Made by a program: the position numbers and the translations under genes. Below, in pieces: positions 1-7,993 of a DNA stretch of 64,000 nucleotides; position 1 is the first letter of the stretch; every line of letters begins with the position of its first letter. The DNA is from Bacteroidota bacterium. Its GTDB lineage: Bacteria; Bacteroidota; Bacteroidia; Chitinophagales; Chitinophagaceae. A model generated the notes under the pieces. It was not told the origin of the DNA. It was given only the letters and a program-made list of their open reading frames with translations, and ran no database searches. Where the stretch lies: NCBI GenBank assembly GCA_018267965.1, contig JAFDXK010000003.1:186001-250000 (forward strand), in the 5' to 3' direction.

Positions 1-1
1 A

Positions 2-427
2 TTTGCAGAGCCTAATAGTTATTTAACTCCTGAAACAATAGCTGAAGTTGTAAGTCAAGTAGAATCACTCAGAGCAAGAAGCCTTGCATCAAGACAGGAT
101 AATATTATTACGGAATTTATTGCATCCTCTACACGAGTAGGTAAAAAGGCTGACCTGCAACCAGATAAGCTGATTGTGATTAAGCAACCTGATGATAAAG
201 AGTTAATATTCATTCCTACCGTTGGCGTACCACAAGCCCTGACATACAACCAATCTCATGAATTGGTAGAGAAAATCAAGTCTAAAGATGTTGTAGGTGC
301 TTATTTAATTTATGACCACAGAAATATTCGTGAAAAATGGCTCAACCATCTAAAATGGTTGGATGATTACTTGCCAATTAAAACCGTTAAAATAGTTGAA
401 GCAGAATCATGGCTACAAAAGATTTAG
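2..427 (+). CDS. C-terminal part of an unrecognised protein, first gene of the TIR/SLOG operon
   Basis: An open frame runs in from the left edge without a start and ends at a TAA at 425-427, giving the last 141 residues of a longer protein. I do not recognise the family. The visible part has a charged helix rich in Arg and Glu, then alternating beta-like and helical stretches (KLIVIK, ELIFIPTVG, GAYLIYDHR, then a Trp-rich WLNHLKWLDDYL helix). No membrane segment or signal is visible. The next gene starts 18 nt before this stop, so the two are translationally coupled. In systems built around TIR enzymes and SLOG sensors the remaining gene is often the effector, which makes this the candidate effector, but that is inference from position only. 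Confidence 0.7.
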   Translation, partial: FAEPNSYLTPETIAEVVSQVESLRARSLASRQDNIITEFIASSTRVGKKADLQPDKLIVIKQPDDKELIFIPTVGVPQALTYNQSHELVEKIKSKDVVGAYLIYDHRNIREKWLNHLKWLDDYLPIKTVKIVEAESWLQKI

Positions 428-999
428 CAAAAATATTTTTATCTGCAAGCATCCCTTATAAAGATAGGGACAGGCAATACTATGATACAGCGGATATTGT
501 TGCGATTAGGGATGCGGTGCGGGCATTGGCAACAGTTGTCATTCCTAAAGCACACTTGATATGGGGCGGGCACCCATCCATTACACCCTTGATACGGTAC
601 GTTATGGATAGGATGCGAGCTGATTTAAAACAGCACGTTACACTTTATCAATCACTATATTTTGAAGACAAATTTCCAAAAGACAATTTCGCATTTGAGA
701 ACGTAATATTAACGTCTAAGCAGGAAACTGTTGCTCAAAGTGTTCAAATTATGAGGGAGCGTATTTTTCAGGAAAACGCTTTTAGTGCAGGTATCTTCAT
801 AGGCGGGATGGAGGGCATTCAGGTTGAATATGAAATGTTCATCGCAGCGAATCCAGATGCTATCATCATTCCTATTGCAAGCACAGGCGGTGCTGCCAAA
901 ATCCTTTATGATAGTATTGATAACTTAACGGATGAACGGCTTGTTAATGATTACGCCTATATGGCACTATTCAGAAATATTCTTAACGACTTAATATAA
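409..999 (+). CDS. Stand-alone SLOG-type (LOG/DprA-like Rossmann) nucleotide-sensing protein
   Basis: 196 residues. The layout is a Rossmann-like fold with glycine-rich loops: WGGHPS at about 52-57, GIFIGGMEGIQVEYEMF at about 128-144, where the IGGMEG loop is followed by a Glu-containing helix, and PIASTGGAAKIL at about 155-166. This pattern fits the SLOG superfamily, whose members bind nucleotide messengers, and in particular the short SLOG cluster families found beside TIR proteins. In Thoeris the SLOG domain of ThsA binds the cyclic ADP-ribose isomer made by ThsB; here it is not fused to a SIR2 NADase. It overlaps the upstream stop by 19 nt and is followed after 10 nt by a TIR gene. The SLOG assignment is fairly sure; the ligand and partner are inferred. 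Confidence 0.75.
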   Translation: MATKDLAKIFLSASIPYKDRDRQYYDTADIVAIRDAVRALATVVIPKAHLIWGGHPSITPLIRYVMDRMRADLKQHVTLYQSLYFEDKFPKDNFAFENVILTSKQETVAQSVQIMRERIFQENAFSAGIFIGGMEGIQVEYEMFIAANPDAIIIPIASTGGAAKILYDSIDNLTDERLVNDYAYMALFRNILNDLI

Positions 1000-1009
1000 C
1001 TACTACATT

Positions 1010-1687
1010 ATGGGAAAAAGCATTTTCGTTTCTTACAAATACTCCGATTCTAACGTACTGGCATTGCCGAATATCGAGGGAATAACAACTGTCCGACACT
1101 ATGTGGATGAGATTGCAACACTATTGGAGGATGAAGACCATATTTACAAGGGAGAAGATGATGGCGAAGACTTAGGCACACTGGAGGATTCAACTATCGC
1201 CTCAAAATTGGGTGATAAAATTTTTCATAGCTCTGTCACAATCGTTTTAATATCCAAAGGTATGAAAAGTGTATTCGCTGTCGAAAAAGACCAATGGATT
1301 CCTTGGGAAGTATCTTACTCTTTAAAAGAACAGTCCAGGGACGGTGGTAGAAGTAAAACGAACGCTGTCTTGGCAGTTGTTTTACCTGACAGCTTTGGCA
1401 GTTACAGTTTTTTCGTTGAAGATAATACCTGTCAATATTGTCACTGCCGAACACTAAAAACGGATTTCTTATTTCAGATATTACGTGACAATATGTTTAA
1501 TATTAAAAACCCTGTTTACACAGATTGTGAAAATCACCTTGGCAGCAAACCATATAGTGGATATTCTTCTTATATACATACCGTAAAATGGGCAGATTTC
1601 AAAGCCAACATCAATCATAATATAGATATAGCTACAGGCATAAGAGCAAACATTGACCAATATGAACTCACCAAAACTGTGAAATAA
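1010..1687 (+). CDS. TIR-domain protein (DUF1863/ThsB-like), first of two
   Basis: 225 residues. The N-terminus KSIFVSYKY (3-11) is a TIR first strand with the usual S-Y box. It is followed by an acidic BB-loop-like region (about 40-60), a second core strand SVTIVLISKGM (75-85), and WIPWEVSYSLKEQ (96-108), where Glu100 sits in the helix that carries the catalytic Glu of NAD-cleaving TIR enzymes. A C-x2-C-x-C cluster at about 141-146 is unusual for the family. The expected role is to cleave NAD+ and make a cyclic ADP-ribose signal after phage sensing. It lies 10 nt after the SLOG gene and 1 nt before a second TIR gene. Two TIRs with different sensing ranges serving one effector is a known Thoeris arrangement. 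Confidence 0.8.
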   Translation: MGKSIFVSYKYSDSNVLALPNIEGITTVRHYVDEIATLLEDEDHIYKGEDDGEDLGTLEDSTIASKLGDKIFHSSVTIVLISKGMKSVFAVEKDQWIPWEVSYSLKEQSRDGGRSKTNAVLAVVLPDSFGSYSFFVEDNTCQYCHCRTLKTDFLFQILRDNMFNIKNPVYTDCENHLGSKPYSGYSSYIHTVKWADFKANINHNIDIATGIRANIDQYELTKTVK

Positions 1688-1688
1688 A

Positions 1689-2306
1689 ATGGCACGTTAT
1701 ACCTTTTTTAGTTTTTGTTATGACGATGTAAAAAATTTCAAAGTAAATGTCGTTCGTAATAGCTGGCTCTTATCGAATGGAGAAAATACCTTTATTGATG
1801 GCTCAATCTGGGAGAAAGAAAAAAGTAAGGGTGATACCGTCATAAAGCAACTTATTGAGTTAGGGTTAAAAAAGACTTCCGTAACAACTGTATTGATTGG
1901 TGATGAAACAGCAGATAGGCGTTGGGTTAAGTATGAGATAATAAAGAGTTTTGACAAAGGAAATGGCATACTTGGCATACATCTCAATCGAATAAGAGGC
2001 AAAGAGCAGCGAATATCGGCTCGTGGTACAAACCCGCTTGACAGATTGGGGTTCATGATTTCGGACGACGGGAAGAAGATATTGTTTTATGAACTTGTTG
2101 ACAGGAGGTGGGTAGCTTTTGAAGACTTACCTGAAATCAATAACAAAAAGTCTAATACACTGTATTTCCCCGGAGGCTGGTTTAATGACTATGGGAAATT
2201 CTATCGTTTTTCAGACAAATTTGAAACCTACTGCTGGATAAATGATTTAGGACACAACAACTTCCCTAAATGGGTTGAGCGTGCATTCAAACAATCCGCA
2301 GATTAA
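1689..2306 (+). CDS. ThsB-like TIR-domain protein, second of two
   Basis: 205 residues, the length of ThsB. Key segments are YTFFSFCYDDV (4-14), NVVRNSW (20-26), DGSIWEKEKSKGD (37-49), TSVTTVLIGDETADRRWVKYE (63-83) and GNGILGIHLN (91-100). All match in order the Bacillus cereus Thoeris ThsB sequence as I remember it. Glu83 in the WVKYEI helix is the expected catalytic Glu. The Thoeris enzyme turns NAD+ into a cyclic ADP-ribose isomer that is read by a SLOG domain. The gene begins 1 nt after the previous TIR stop and is followed after 10 nt by a lipoprotein gene. Family assignment is strong; membership of a complete Thoeris-like system depends on the partly missing upstream gene. Confidence 0.88.
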   Translation: MARYTFFSFCYDDVKNFKVNVVRNSWLLSNGENTFIDGSIWEKEKSKGDTVIKQLIELGLKKTSVTTVLIGDETADRRWVKYEIIKSFDKGNGILGIHLNRIRGKEQRISARGTNPLDRLGFMISDDGKKILFYELVDRRWVAFEDLPEINNKKSNTLYFPGGWFNDYGKFYRFSDKFETYCWINDLGHNNFPKWVERAFKQSAD

Positions 2307-2316
2307 TTATGCCATT

Positions 2317-3291
2317 ATGAACAAACTTTCTTATTGTACTATACACATATTTTGTGCACTCATAGTTATTCTAATAAGCTGTCAGCCAATTCAAACGAGT
2401 GCACAGTCTATTACAATAAAAACATACAACGGGCCTTTTAAAGATGGGACTGCCAGATACCAGTATTACGAAAATGAAAATGGCGAAAGGATATACAACG
2501 GTTTTTTCGAGTATGAAAATGCAAAACGAAAGCAGAGATTGTCTGGCTATTTTAAGAATAATATTATTGATAGTGTCTGGAGATACTACATCAATAACGG
2601 GATAGTTTCCACAATACAATTTAAGAACGGACTAAGAGATGGTAAATGGTCGTATAAGGAAAAGAGAGTCGATAAGAACGAATCAACAAAATATTACGGT
2701 TCTGTTGAAGTTGAATTAACCGCCTTTTTCAAACAGAACACCTTAGATGGAAACTTATCATTCCAATTTAGGAAGGATGAGATAACACCTTATAAAAAAG
2801 AGCATACCGAGAAAAAACTTACTGGTTCATTTAAAGACGGCTTGTTGAGTGGAGAATGGGCTATGACGGGAGATAATACCCCCTTTACTGAAAAATACTT
2901 TAATGGTATATGGTATTACTCTAAAGAAAAGGATAATTCAACAGGCGAGGTTTTAATAAAAACTGATTCTGCACTCGTCTTTAATTGCTTAAGTGTATTA
3001 GACAATGGGGTTTGTACTGTCAATGATGTTAAGTACAAAATTGTTATGTCAAGCAATTATTCTTCAGACCATCAATCCGAGATTACAAATAATATTACCG
3101 AAAGTAGTATGAATATGCTTGGTGATTATGTTGCATGGAATAGCGTTGGTAGTGTATTTACACTTTGGGGATTTAAGGGTTGGATGGGGAAATCATGGGA
3201 CTCAATTCATTCGCTATTTGGAGTATCATTTAAACAGATAAACGAAATTGAAGCTCCTGTGTTCCCAATTAGATGGATACGGGAGGATTGA
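2317..3291 (+). CDS. Lipoprotein with MORN-like repeats
   Basis: 324 residues from the ATG at 2317. An in-frame start at 2275 would add a non-signal extension overlapping the upstream gene, so it was not used. The N-terminus is a lipoprotein signal with lipobox LISC at about residue 22. The middle has repeats of the form G-x-F/W-K-[ND]-G-x-x-x-G-x-W (for example FKNGLRDGKWSY and FKDGLLSGEWAM), the MORN-like pattern seen in YwqK-type proteins. The C-terminal third is unrecognised. It lies 10 nt after the ThsB-like gene and could be the last gene of that operon or a bystander. MORN-like repeats in Bacteroidota usually mark surface or periplasmic proteins of unknown role, so a defence function cannot be claimed. 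Confidence 0.7.
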   Translation: MNKLSYCTIHIFCALIVILISCQPIQTSAQSITIKTYNGPFKDGTARYQYYENENGERIYNGFFEYENAKRKQRLSGYFKNNIIDSVWRYYINNGIVSTIQFKNGLRDGKWSYKEKRVDKNESTKYYGSVEVELTAFFKQNTLDGNLSFQFRKDEITPYKKEHTEKKLTGSFKDGLLSGEWAMTGDNTPFTEKYFNGIWYYSKEKDNSTGEVLIKTDSALVFNCLSVLDNGVCTVNDVKYKIVMSSNYSSDHQSEITNNITESSMNMLGDYVAWNSVGSVFTLWGFKGWMGKSWDSIHSLFGVSFKQINEIEAPVFPIRWIRED

Positions 3292-3346
3292 TTGTAGATA
3301 TAGTCCTTAGCACGAGAGTAGTAAAAAATTCACTTGATATACTAAC

Positions 3347-4693
3347 ATGACACCATTAGAGAAAATTGAATATATAAAGGACAAAGTGTACCCGATGGCT
3401 TGGGACAGTGGAGCTTATAGCTTCTTTCACTTGAGCATATATTTATTTGATGGAGCAACAATAGATACATTAAAGAAAGATAAAGAAAGTGCAACCTGCT
3501 TTGTTACACTTGTACATGAATACATTCATTTTATCCAAAACTTTACGACTCTTTTAGGTTTTACAAATTTCATTACTTATGTTGACTTTTTTGCTGTGTT
3601 CTTTGGGAACAATATTACCTTAGATAAAGACCCTGACATACCAACTAAGAACGGTTTTGCTGATACAAAATCTGGAAGCAAATCGTATGAAAACTTTATA
3701 ATTTCAGCATACTTGGGAATAGAACGTGATAATAATCAAAGGATAATTTTCCAGACTACCTCGTTAGCTAACTATTATATTACGCATAAAACAATCACTG
3801 ACCCATATTGGCAAAAAGAAGTATTCATATCATACATTGCATTAGATGGTGAGTTAATCCCTTTGAACGAATTAGTTGCGAAAGAAAATATGGCTATTGT
3901 CGCCAGTTACAAAGCATCAGGATTAGATAATGAAGAAGCTAAAGGTAGCATAGACAAATTATGGGGGAAAGAGTATCATGCTATATACTCTTATATCAAT
4001 TCGCTTTTCCCTGATAAGGACACACTCAAATTGACATATTATTTCTGTGAAATGTCTTTACTCGTTCCCCCGTGCAACAAAACTTTGCATACTATTTTAG
4101 AATATCTAAGAAGTCAACAACAAAACTTAATATCAAAAACTGAGGATGAAATTATTAATAATGTCAAGCATCATATAAATTTCGATAGAGCGTTAGCTAT
4201 AACATTAAAAATTGCGAATCAGCAGTTGGAGTCTCGCATCGCAACGTTTAGCAAATATGAACAACAATACCAGTTTTACATATATCTAAAAGACGTGCTT
4301 GAATTATTCAGATTAGGTTTCCAAGAAAGAGCAAAATCGGTTTTTACTTATCACGAACAATTCGATAGCTCTTTTTTAAATCATTATTCAGCAATAATTA
4401 AATCTCCTGTATTGATATTTTCTGACAAGAAAAAAACGATGCTTGGTGAACAAACAGAAGATTTCGTAAACTCAATTGCATACTTTAGTGGTGTATTGTC
4501 AGTGTTTCACCATACATATTTCAAGGAGTTAAAACAGTGCCTATTTGCAGATGATAATAGCCTTTGTTCACATAAAAAGGGGCAAGAATGCCAAAATTCA
4601 GCTTTAGATATTTATGGCAATAAGCAATATGAGGGATGTTTACTTTACAACTCACTAAATATTATTGGATTAAAGAAAGCAGAGCGCGTATAA
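3347..4693 (+). CDS. Predicted HExxH zinc metallopeptidase with a C-terminal Cys cluster
   Basis: 448 residues, no signal peptide. TLVHEYIHFIQNF places an HExxH zinc-peptidase motif at His57-Glu58-Tyr-Ile-His61, close to the N-terminus and inside a predicted helix, as in true peptidases. The C-terminus has Cys398, Cys407, Cys415 and Cys431 with an adjacent His409, a possible metal site. The body is helical with aromatic-rich stretches. I do not recognise the family beyond the zincin motif. It is followed after 29 nt by a co-directional gene of nearly equal length, and the two look like a fixed pair. The base composition is visibly richer in A+T than the core genome, which fits horizontal transfer. 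The third zinc ligand cannot be assigned by eye. Confidence 0.65.
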   Translation: MTPLEKIEYIKDKVYPMAWDSGAYSFFHLSIYLFDGATIDTLKKDKESATCFVTLVHEYIHFIQNFTTLLGFTNFITYVDFFAVFFGNNITLDKDPDIPTKNGFADTKSGSKSYENFIISAYLGIERDNNQRIIFQTTSLANYYITHKTITDPYWQKEVFISYIALDGELIPLNELVAKENMAIVASYKASGLDNEEAKGSIDKLWGKEYHAIYSYINSLFPDKDTLKLTYYFCEMSLLVPPCNKTLHTILEYLRSQQQNLISKTEDEIINNVKHHINFDRALAITLKIANQQLESRIATFSKYEQQYQFYIYLKDVLELFRLGFQERAKSVFTYHEQFDSSFLNHYSAIIKSPVLIFSDKKKTMLGEQTEDFVNSIAYFSGVLSVFHHTYFKELKQCLFADDNSLCSHKKGQECQNSALDIYGNKQYEGCLLYNSLNIIGLKKAERV

Positions 4694-4722
4694 ATATTGC
4701 TTAACTTATAATGGAATAGTAC

Positions 4723-6075
4723 ATGACTTTAATTGAATTAAATAGTTATTTCCCAGAGCGTTTTACAAATAACAGGTCATACTTTCAAAAAATATTAAGG
4801 CAGTTCTCTAATGCTAATTTTGATATTGGTGACACGTATCATAAGCTACGTGAATCAATTCGACAACCAATAAATGAATGGCATGAAGGGGCATATTTAG
4901 CAGACGAACTTCTGAATGAACGAGATTACATCTTGTCAATTTTAAATAAAGACTTCCCTTTGATTTCTGATAATGCTACAAAAGAAGAAATAGAAAAATT
5001 TGTCGAAAAACAACAAGAAAAGATGACCACTCCTATCTGGCAACAGTGGGTCAATTGGCAAAAGAAAACAAAGAACTTAATAAAAACACATCCTCGTCTT
5101 GAAGAGGAAACTTTAATTTCAAAAGAACTAATAGCATTCTATCGGGCTGGTAGAAATATTTTTAGAATTGACTCTTACTTAGTTAACCTCTTAAAAAGAA
5201 CAGATGTTGGAAATATCAAGATAGGAGATATTAAATTACCTTATGATAGTATTTTTTTTAGTTTTCAGCCTATAAGCGATATACAATATCCTATTGAATG
5301 TTTTGAGAACAAACATGACATACATAATAAACTCCAAAACTTAGAAAAACAATTTCATTTAGATGGTGCATTTGTTACTATGGAAAATGACTATATAATA
5401 GATGTTACATTGACATTTGTTGATACAAAAGAACGTTTTATAGAAAAAGTGTCTATGATAAAAGACTATCGGTTTCCCGTAGTTCAGTTCTCTCTTGATT
5501 TCGGAAAATGGGATATGGAAAAGGGCACAACCCATTCAAGTGAAACTACTTTCAATGAATCGACAGTTTGTTTTTACGACATCTGGGAGGCGAATGGTCA
5601 ACCCGGAGAGTTAGCTTATGAGAAGTTACATACCCTAACAAAGCAGAAGGAAAAATGCAATGAATATGAGTGGGCAGAATACGTCTTAATGGACAGTGCT
5701 GTAAAGCTAATTGTAAATTGTTTATGTTATTTAAATGCTGTAGATACAGATATTAATATTAGAGCATCAAATCCGAATGCAGAAGAGTTACTACAAGAAC
5801 TCAGCAAAACTAAAAAAAGCCAAGCTGTTAACAAACTAAAGGATAAGCTCAAAAAAGTTTCATACTCAAAAATTCATTTTTGTGGCAATGATCAAAGAAA
5901 ACATCTTAATACGCAGTTCCCAGAAAGCGAATTAGAACCTCATTGGAGACGAGGACATTGGAGAAATCAGCCTTTCGGAAATGCCTTATCGAATAGTAAG
6001 TTAATCTGGATTAAGCCGACAATTGTAAGAAAGGATAAAGGCACTCCAGAAGCAGGTCATATATACGACGCTTAA
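4723..6075 (+). CDS. Unrecognised protein with a C-terminal RRGHW module, partner of the metallopeptidase
   Basis: 450 residues, cytosolic by appearance (no signal or membrane helix). The first 150 residues are helical and charged. The last 50 carry PHWRRGHWRNQPFG (406-419), then KLIWIKPTIV (426-435) and a terminal GHIY (445-448). From memory this H-x-R-x-GHW-x(n)-W-x-x-P arrangement closes many phage and plasmid proteins of unknown function and the anti-CRISPR protein AcrVA2. I could not check this by search. The protein is otherwise longer than AcrVA2, so the motif may be a shared nucleic-acid-binding or processing module and not a sign of the same function. It is 29 nt downstream of the HExxH gene in the same A+T-rich stretch. 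Confidence 0.6.
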   Translation: MTLIELNSYFPERFTNNRSYFQKILRQFSNANFDIGDTYHKLRESIRQPINEWHEGAYLADELLNERDYILSILNKDFPLISDNATKEEIEKFVEKQQEKMTTPIWQQWVNWQKKTKNLIKTHPRLEEETLISKELIAFYRAGRNIFRIDSYLVNLLKRTDVGNIKIGDIKLPYDSIFFSFQPISDIQYPIECFENKHDIHNKLQNLEKQFHLDGAFVTMENDYIIDVTLTFVDTKERFIEKVSMIKDYRFPVVQFSLDFGKWDMEKGTTHSSETTFNESTVCFYDIWEANGQPGELAYEKLHTLTKQKEKCNEYEWAEYVLMDSAVKLIVNCLCYLNAVDTDINIRASNPNAEELLQELSKTKKSQAVNKLKDKLKKVSYSKIHFCGNDQRKHLNTQFPESELEPHWRRGHWRNQPFGNALSNSKLIWIKPTIVRKDKGTPEAGHIYDA

Positions 6076-6280
6076 CAATATTAAAAGTCACAATGTGTAT
6101 AATTGTTAACTATAACAAAGTCAGTCTATATTCTATTTGTGAGCTATCTAAGAGTATGAGTTTTAAGAACTGTGTAGCGATATTTTTTCTCACTACTTAT
6201 AGTGACAGACATTCTTAATCATCAGCAAGTCTTTGATAAATTGGTTCGAAATTTGTCCAATCTTCCCGACTGAACAAAAG

Positions 6281-6308
6281 AAAAGCCACTCGTAATGAGT
6301 GGCTTTTT
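6281..6308 (+). terminator. Intrinsic terminator at the right end of the accessory region
   Basis: An 11-bp perfect stem (AAAAGCCACTC at 6281-6291, GAGTGGCTTTT at 6297-6307) with a GTAAT loop, flanked by A and T tracts so that it could work in both directions. It separates the accessory genes from the MFS gene and may be the old terminator of the host gene that lay here before insertion. Confidence 0.85.
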
Positions 6309-6351
6309 CGTTTTATGTAATATTGTATAGATAATAATACAGCCTCCGTAA

Positions 6352-7536
6352 GTGAAAATCATCACCAGAACTATATGGATACTTTCATTGGTCAGTTTGT
6401 TCACTGACATAGCCAGTGAAATGCTCTACCCTATTATGCCTATCTATTTAAAGAGCATTCATTTCTCTGTTTTACTTATCGGGATTTTAGAAGGTTTTGC
6501 TGAAGCCATTGCAGGCTTGAGCAAAGGATACTTCGGTAAACGTTCGGACAACATTGGTAAAAGATTACCATTTGTACAATGGGGTTATATGCTAAGCGCA
6601 ATATCCAAACCCATGATGGCTATACTGACTTTCCCTGTTTGGATATTTTCTGCAAGAACATTAGACAGGTTGGGAAAAGGAATGAGAACTGGTGCGAGGG
6701 ATGCTATGCTATCTGATGAAGCAACAACACAAACTAAAGGGAGAGTGTTCGGGTTTCACCGTGCCATGGATACATTCGGTGCCGTACTAGGCCCTACTAC
6801 GGCTTTGCTATTCCTATATTTTTATCCTGAGCAATACAAAACGCTATTTTATTTAGCATTTATTCCCGGTGTAATAGCTATAGCGTTTACATTATTCATC
6901 AAAGAGAAGAAAGGTCAACATTCAAAAGAGAACAAGAAAACAAAGTTTCTCGATTTTATTCATTATTGGAAAAGCAGTCCCTCTTTATACAGAAAGATTG
7001 TAGCAGGATTGCTGGTATTCACGCTATTTAATAGCTCTGATGTATTCATGCTATTGAAGATAAAAGAAAGCGGAGTAAGCGATACGGCCACGATAGGTGT
7101 ATATATTTTTTACAACATGGTATATGCTGCTCTCTCTTACCCATTGGGTGCATTGGCTGACCGTATTGGACTAAAACGCATTCTAATGTTAGGGCTTTTA
7201 TTATTCTCTGCAGTTTATGGCATCATGTCTTTTACTGATAACCTTTATTTATTTCTCATAGCATTTTTTCTTTACGGTGCATACGCAGCTGCAACAGAGG
7301 GCATCGCCAAAGCATGGATATCCAATGTCAGCGACAAAAAAGATACTGCAACAGCTATCGGCACATTCACCAGTTTTCAGAGTATATGCACAATGCTTGC
7401 CAGTAGTATGGCCGGGCTAATATGGTTAGAATATGGTGCGATGGCAACATTTATTGCAACGTCAATAGTTACACTGATTGTCTTCTTTTACTTTTTTGTA
7501 TTGAAAGAAAATACTGCCAATAACCCAAACTCATAG
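6352..7536 (+). CDS. MFS transporter
   Basis: 394 residues with about 12 hydrophobic helices. The loop between helices 2 and 3 has GYFGKRSDNIGKRLPF, a variant of the major facilitator signature G-x-x-x-D-R-x-G-R-R, and the repeat in the second half is GALADRIGLKRIL. The DRLGKGMRTGARDAML segment near residue 105 is typical of a Bacteroidota/Proteobacteria MFS branch related to multidrug-type permeases; the substrate is not predictable. It starts with GTG at 6352; the next in-frame ATGs lie inside the first helices. An SRPBCC gene follows after 13 nt. It is probably the first host gene after the island. Confidence 0.85.
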   Translation: MKIITRTIWILSLVSLFTDIASEMLYPIMPIYLKSIHFSVLLIGILEGFAEAIAGLSKGYFGKRSDNIGKRLPFVQWGYMLSAISKPMMAILTFPVWIFSARTLDRLGKGMRTGARDAMLSDEATTQTKGRVFGFHRAMDTFGAVLGPTTALLFLYFYPEQYKTLFYLAFIPGVIAIAFTLFIKEKKGQHSKENKKTKFLDFIHYWKSSPSLYRKIVAGLLVFTLFNSSDVFMLLKIKESGVSDTATIGVYIFYNMVYAALSYPLGALADRIGLKRILMLGLLLFSAVYGIMSFTDNLYLFLIAFFLYGAYAAATEGIAKAWISNVSDKKDTATAIGTFTSFQSICTMLASSMAGLIWLEYGAMATFIATSIVTLIVFFYFFVLKENTANNPNS

Positions 7537-7549
7537 CAAGTATATAAGT

Positions 7550-7993
7550 ATGGCAAATACCGATATGATATTCACCAAATCTATCTCAATCACAGCTGCT
7601 ACATCTATGGTATGGGAAGCACTTACCATACCTGAACAAATGCAACAATGGATGTCAGAAATGCCATTGGAAATACTAACGGAATGGAAAATCAATGAGT
7701 CTATAATTATTAAAGGTCATTTATACAAAAAACCATTTGAAAATAGAGGTAAAGTATTGGCTTTTGAATGCCCCCAACATTTAAGTTACACTCATTTAAG
7801 TTCTATATCGCGTCTCGATGATGTAACTGAAAACTATTGTGTACTTAATTTCAGGTTATCCTCAGCAGAAAATAGCACCGTATTACAATTATCCATCAGC
7901 AATTTTCCTACAGAAATCATTTACAGGCATCTGGCATTTTATTGGAATGTGACCCTTGAACAGCTTAAGAAGTTTGTAGAGCAATTACGCTGA
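7550..7993 (+). CDS. SRPBCC-fold protein (AHSA1-like)
   Basis: 147 residues. The pattern fits the START/Bet v1-like (SRPBCC) fold of the AHSA1 type: an N-terminal strand with FTKSISITAATSMVWEAL, the T-x-P-E-Q-M-Q-Q-W motif at about 26-34, alternating strands, and a long C-terminal helix beginning YWNVTLEQLKKFVEQL. Such proteins bind hydrophobic ligands; the ligand is unknown. It follows the MFS gene by 13 nt and is likely co-transcribed. Its 3' end overlaps by 9 nt the 3' end of the convergent patatin gene. Confidence 0.8.
   Translation: MANTDMIFTKSISITAATSMVWEALTIPEQMQQWMSEMPLEILTEWKINESIIIKGHLYKKPFENRGKVLAFECPQHLSYTHLSSISRLDDVTENYCVLNFRLSSAENSTVLQLSISNFPTEIIYRHLAFYWNVTLEQLKKFVEQLR

Noticed and set aside
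4723-6075. Naming the RRGHW protein an anti-CRISPR
   Set aside because: Only the C-terminal motif is shared by memory with AcrVA2. The length and the rest of the sequence differ, so function cannot be transferred.
6222-6280. A GGTTCGAAAT stretch that resembles a tRNA T-arm at the island edge
   Set aside because: The flanking bases cannot form a T-stem or an acceptor stem and no anticodon arm is present, so it is not a tRNA end.
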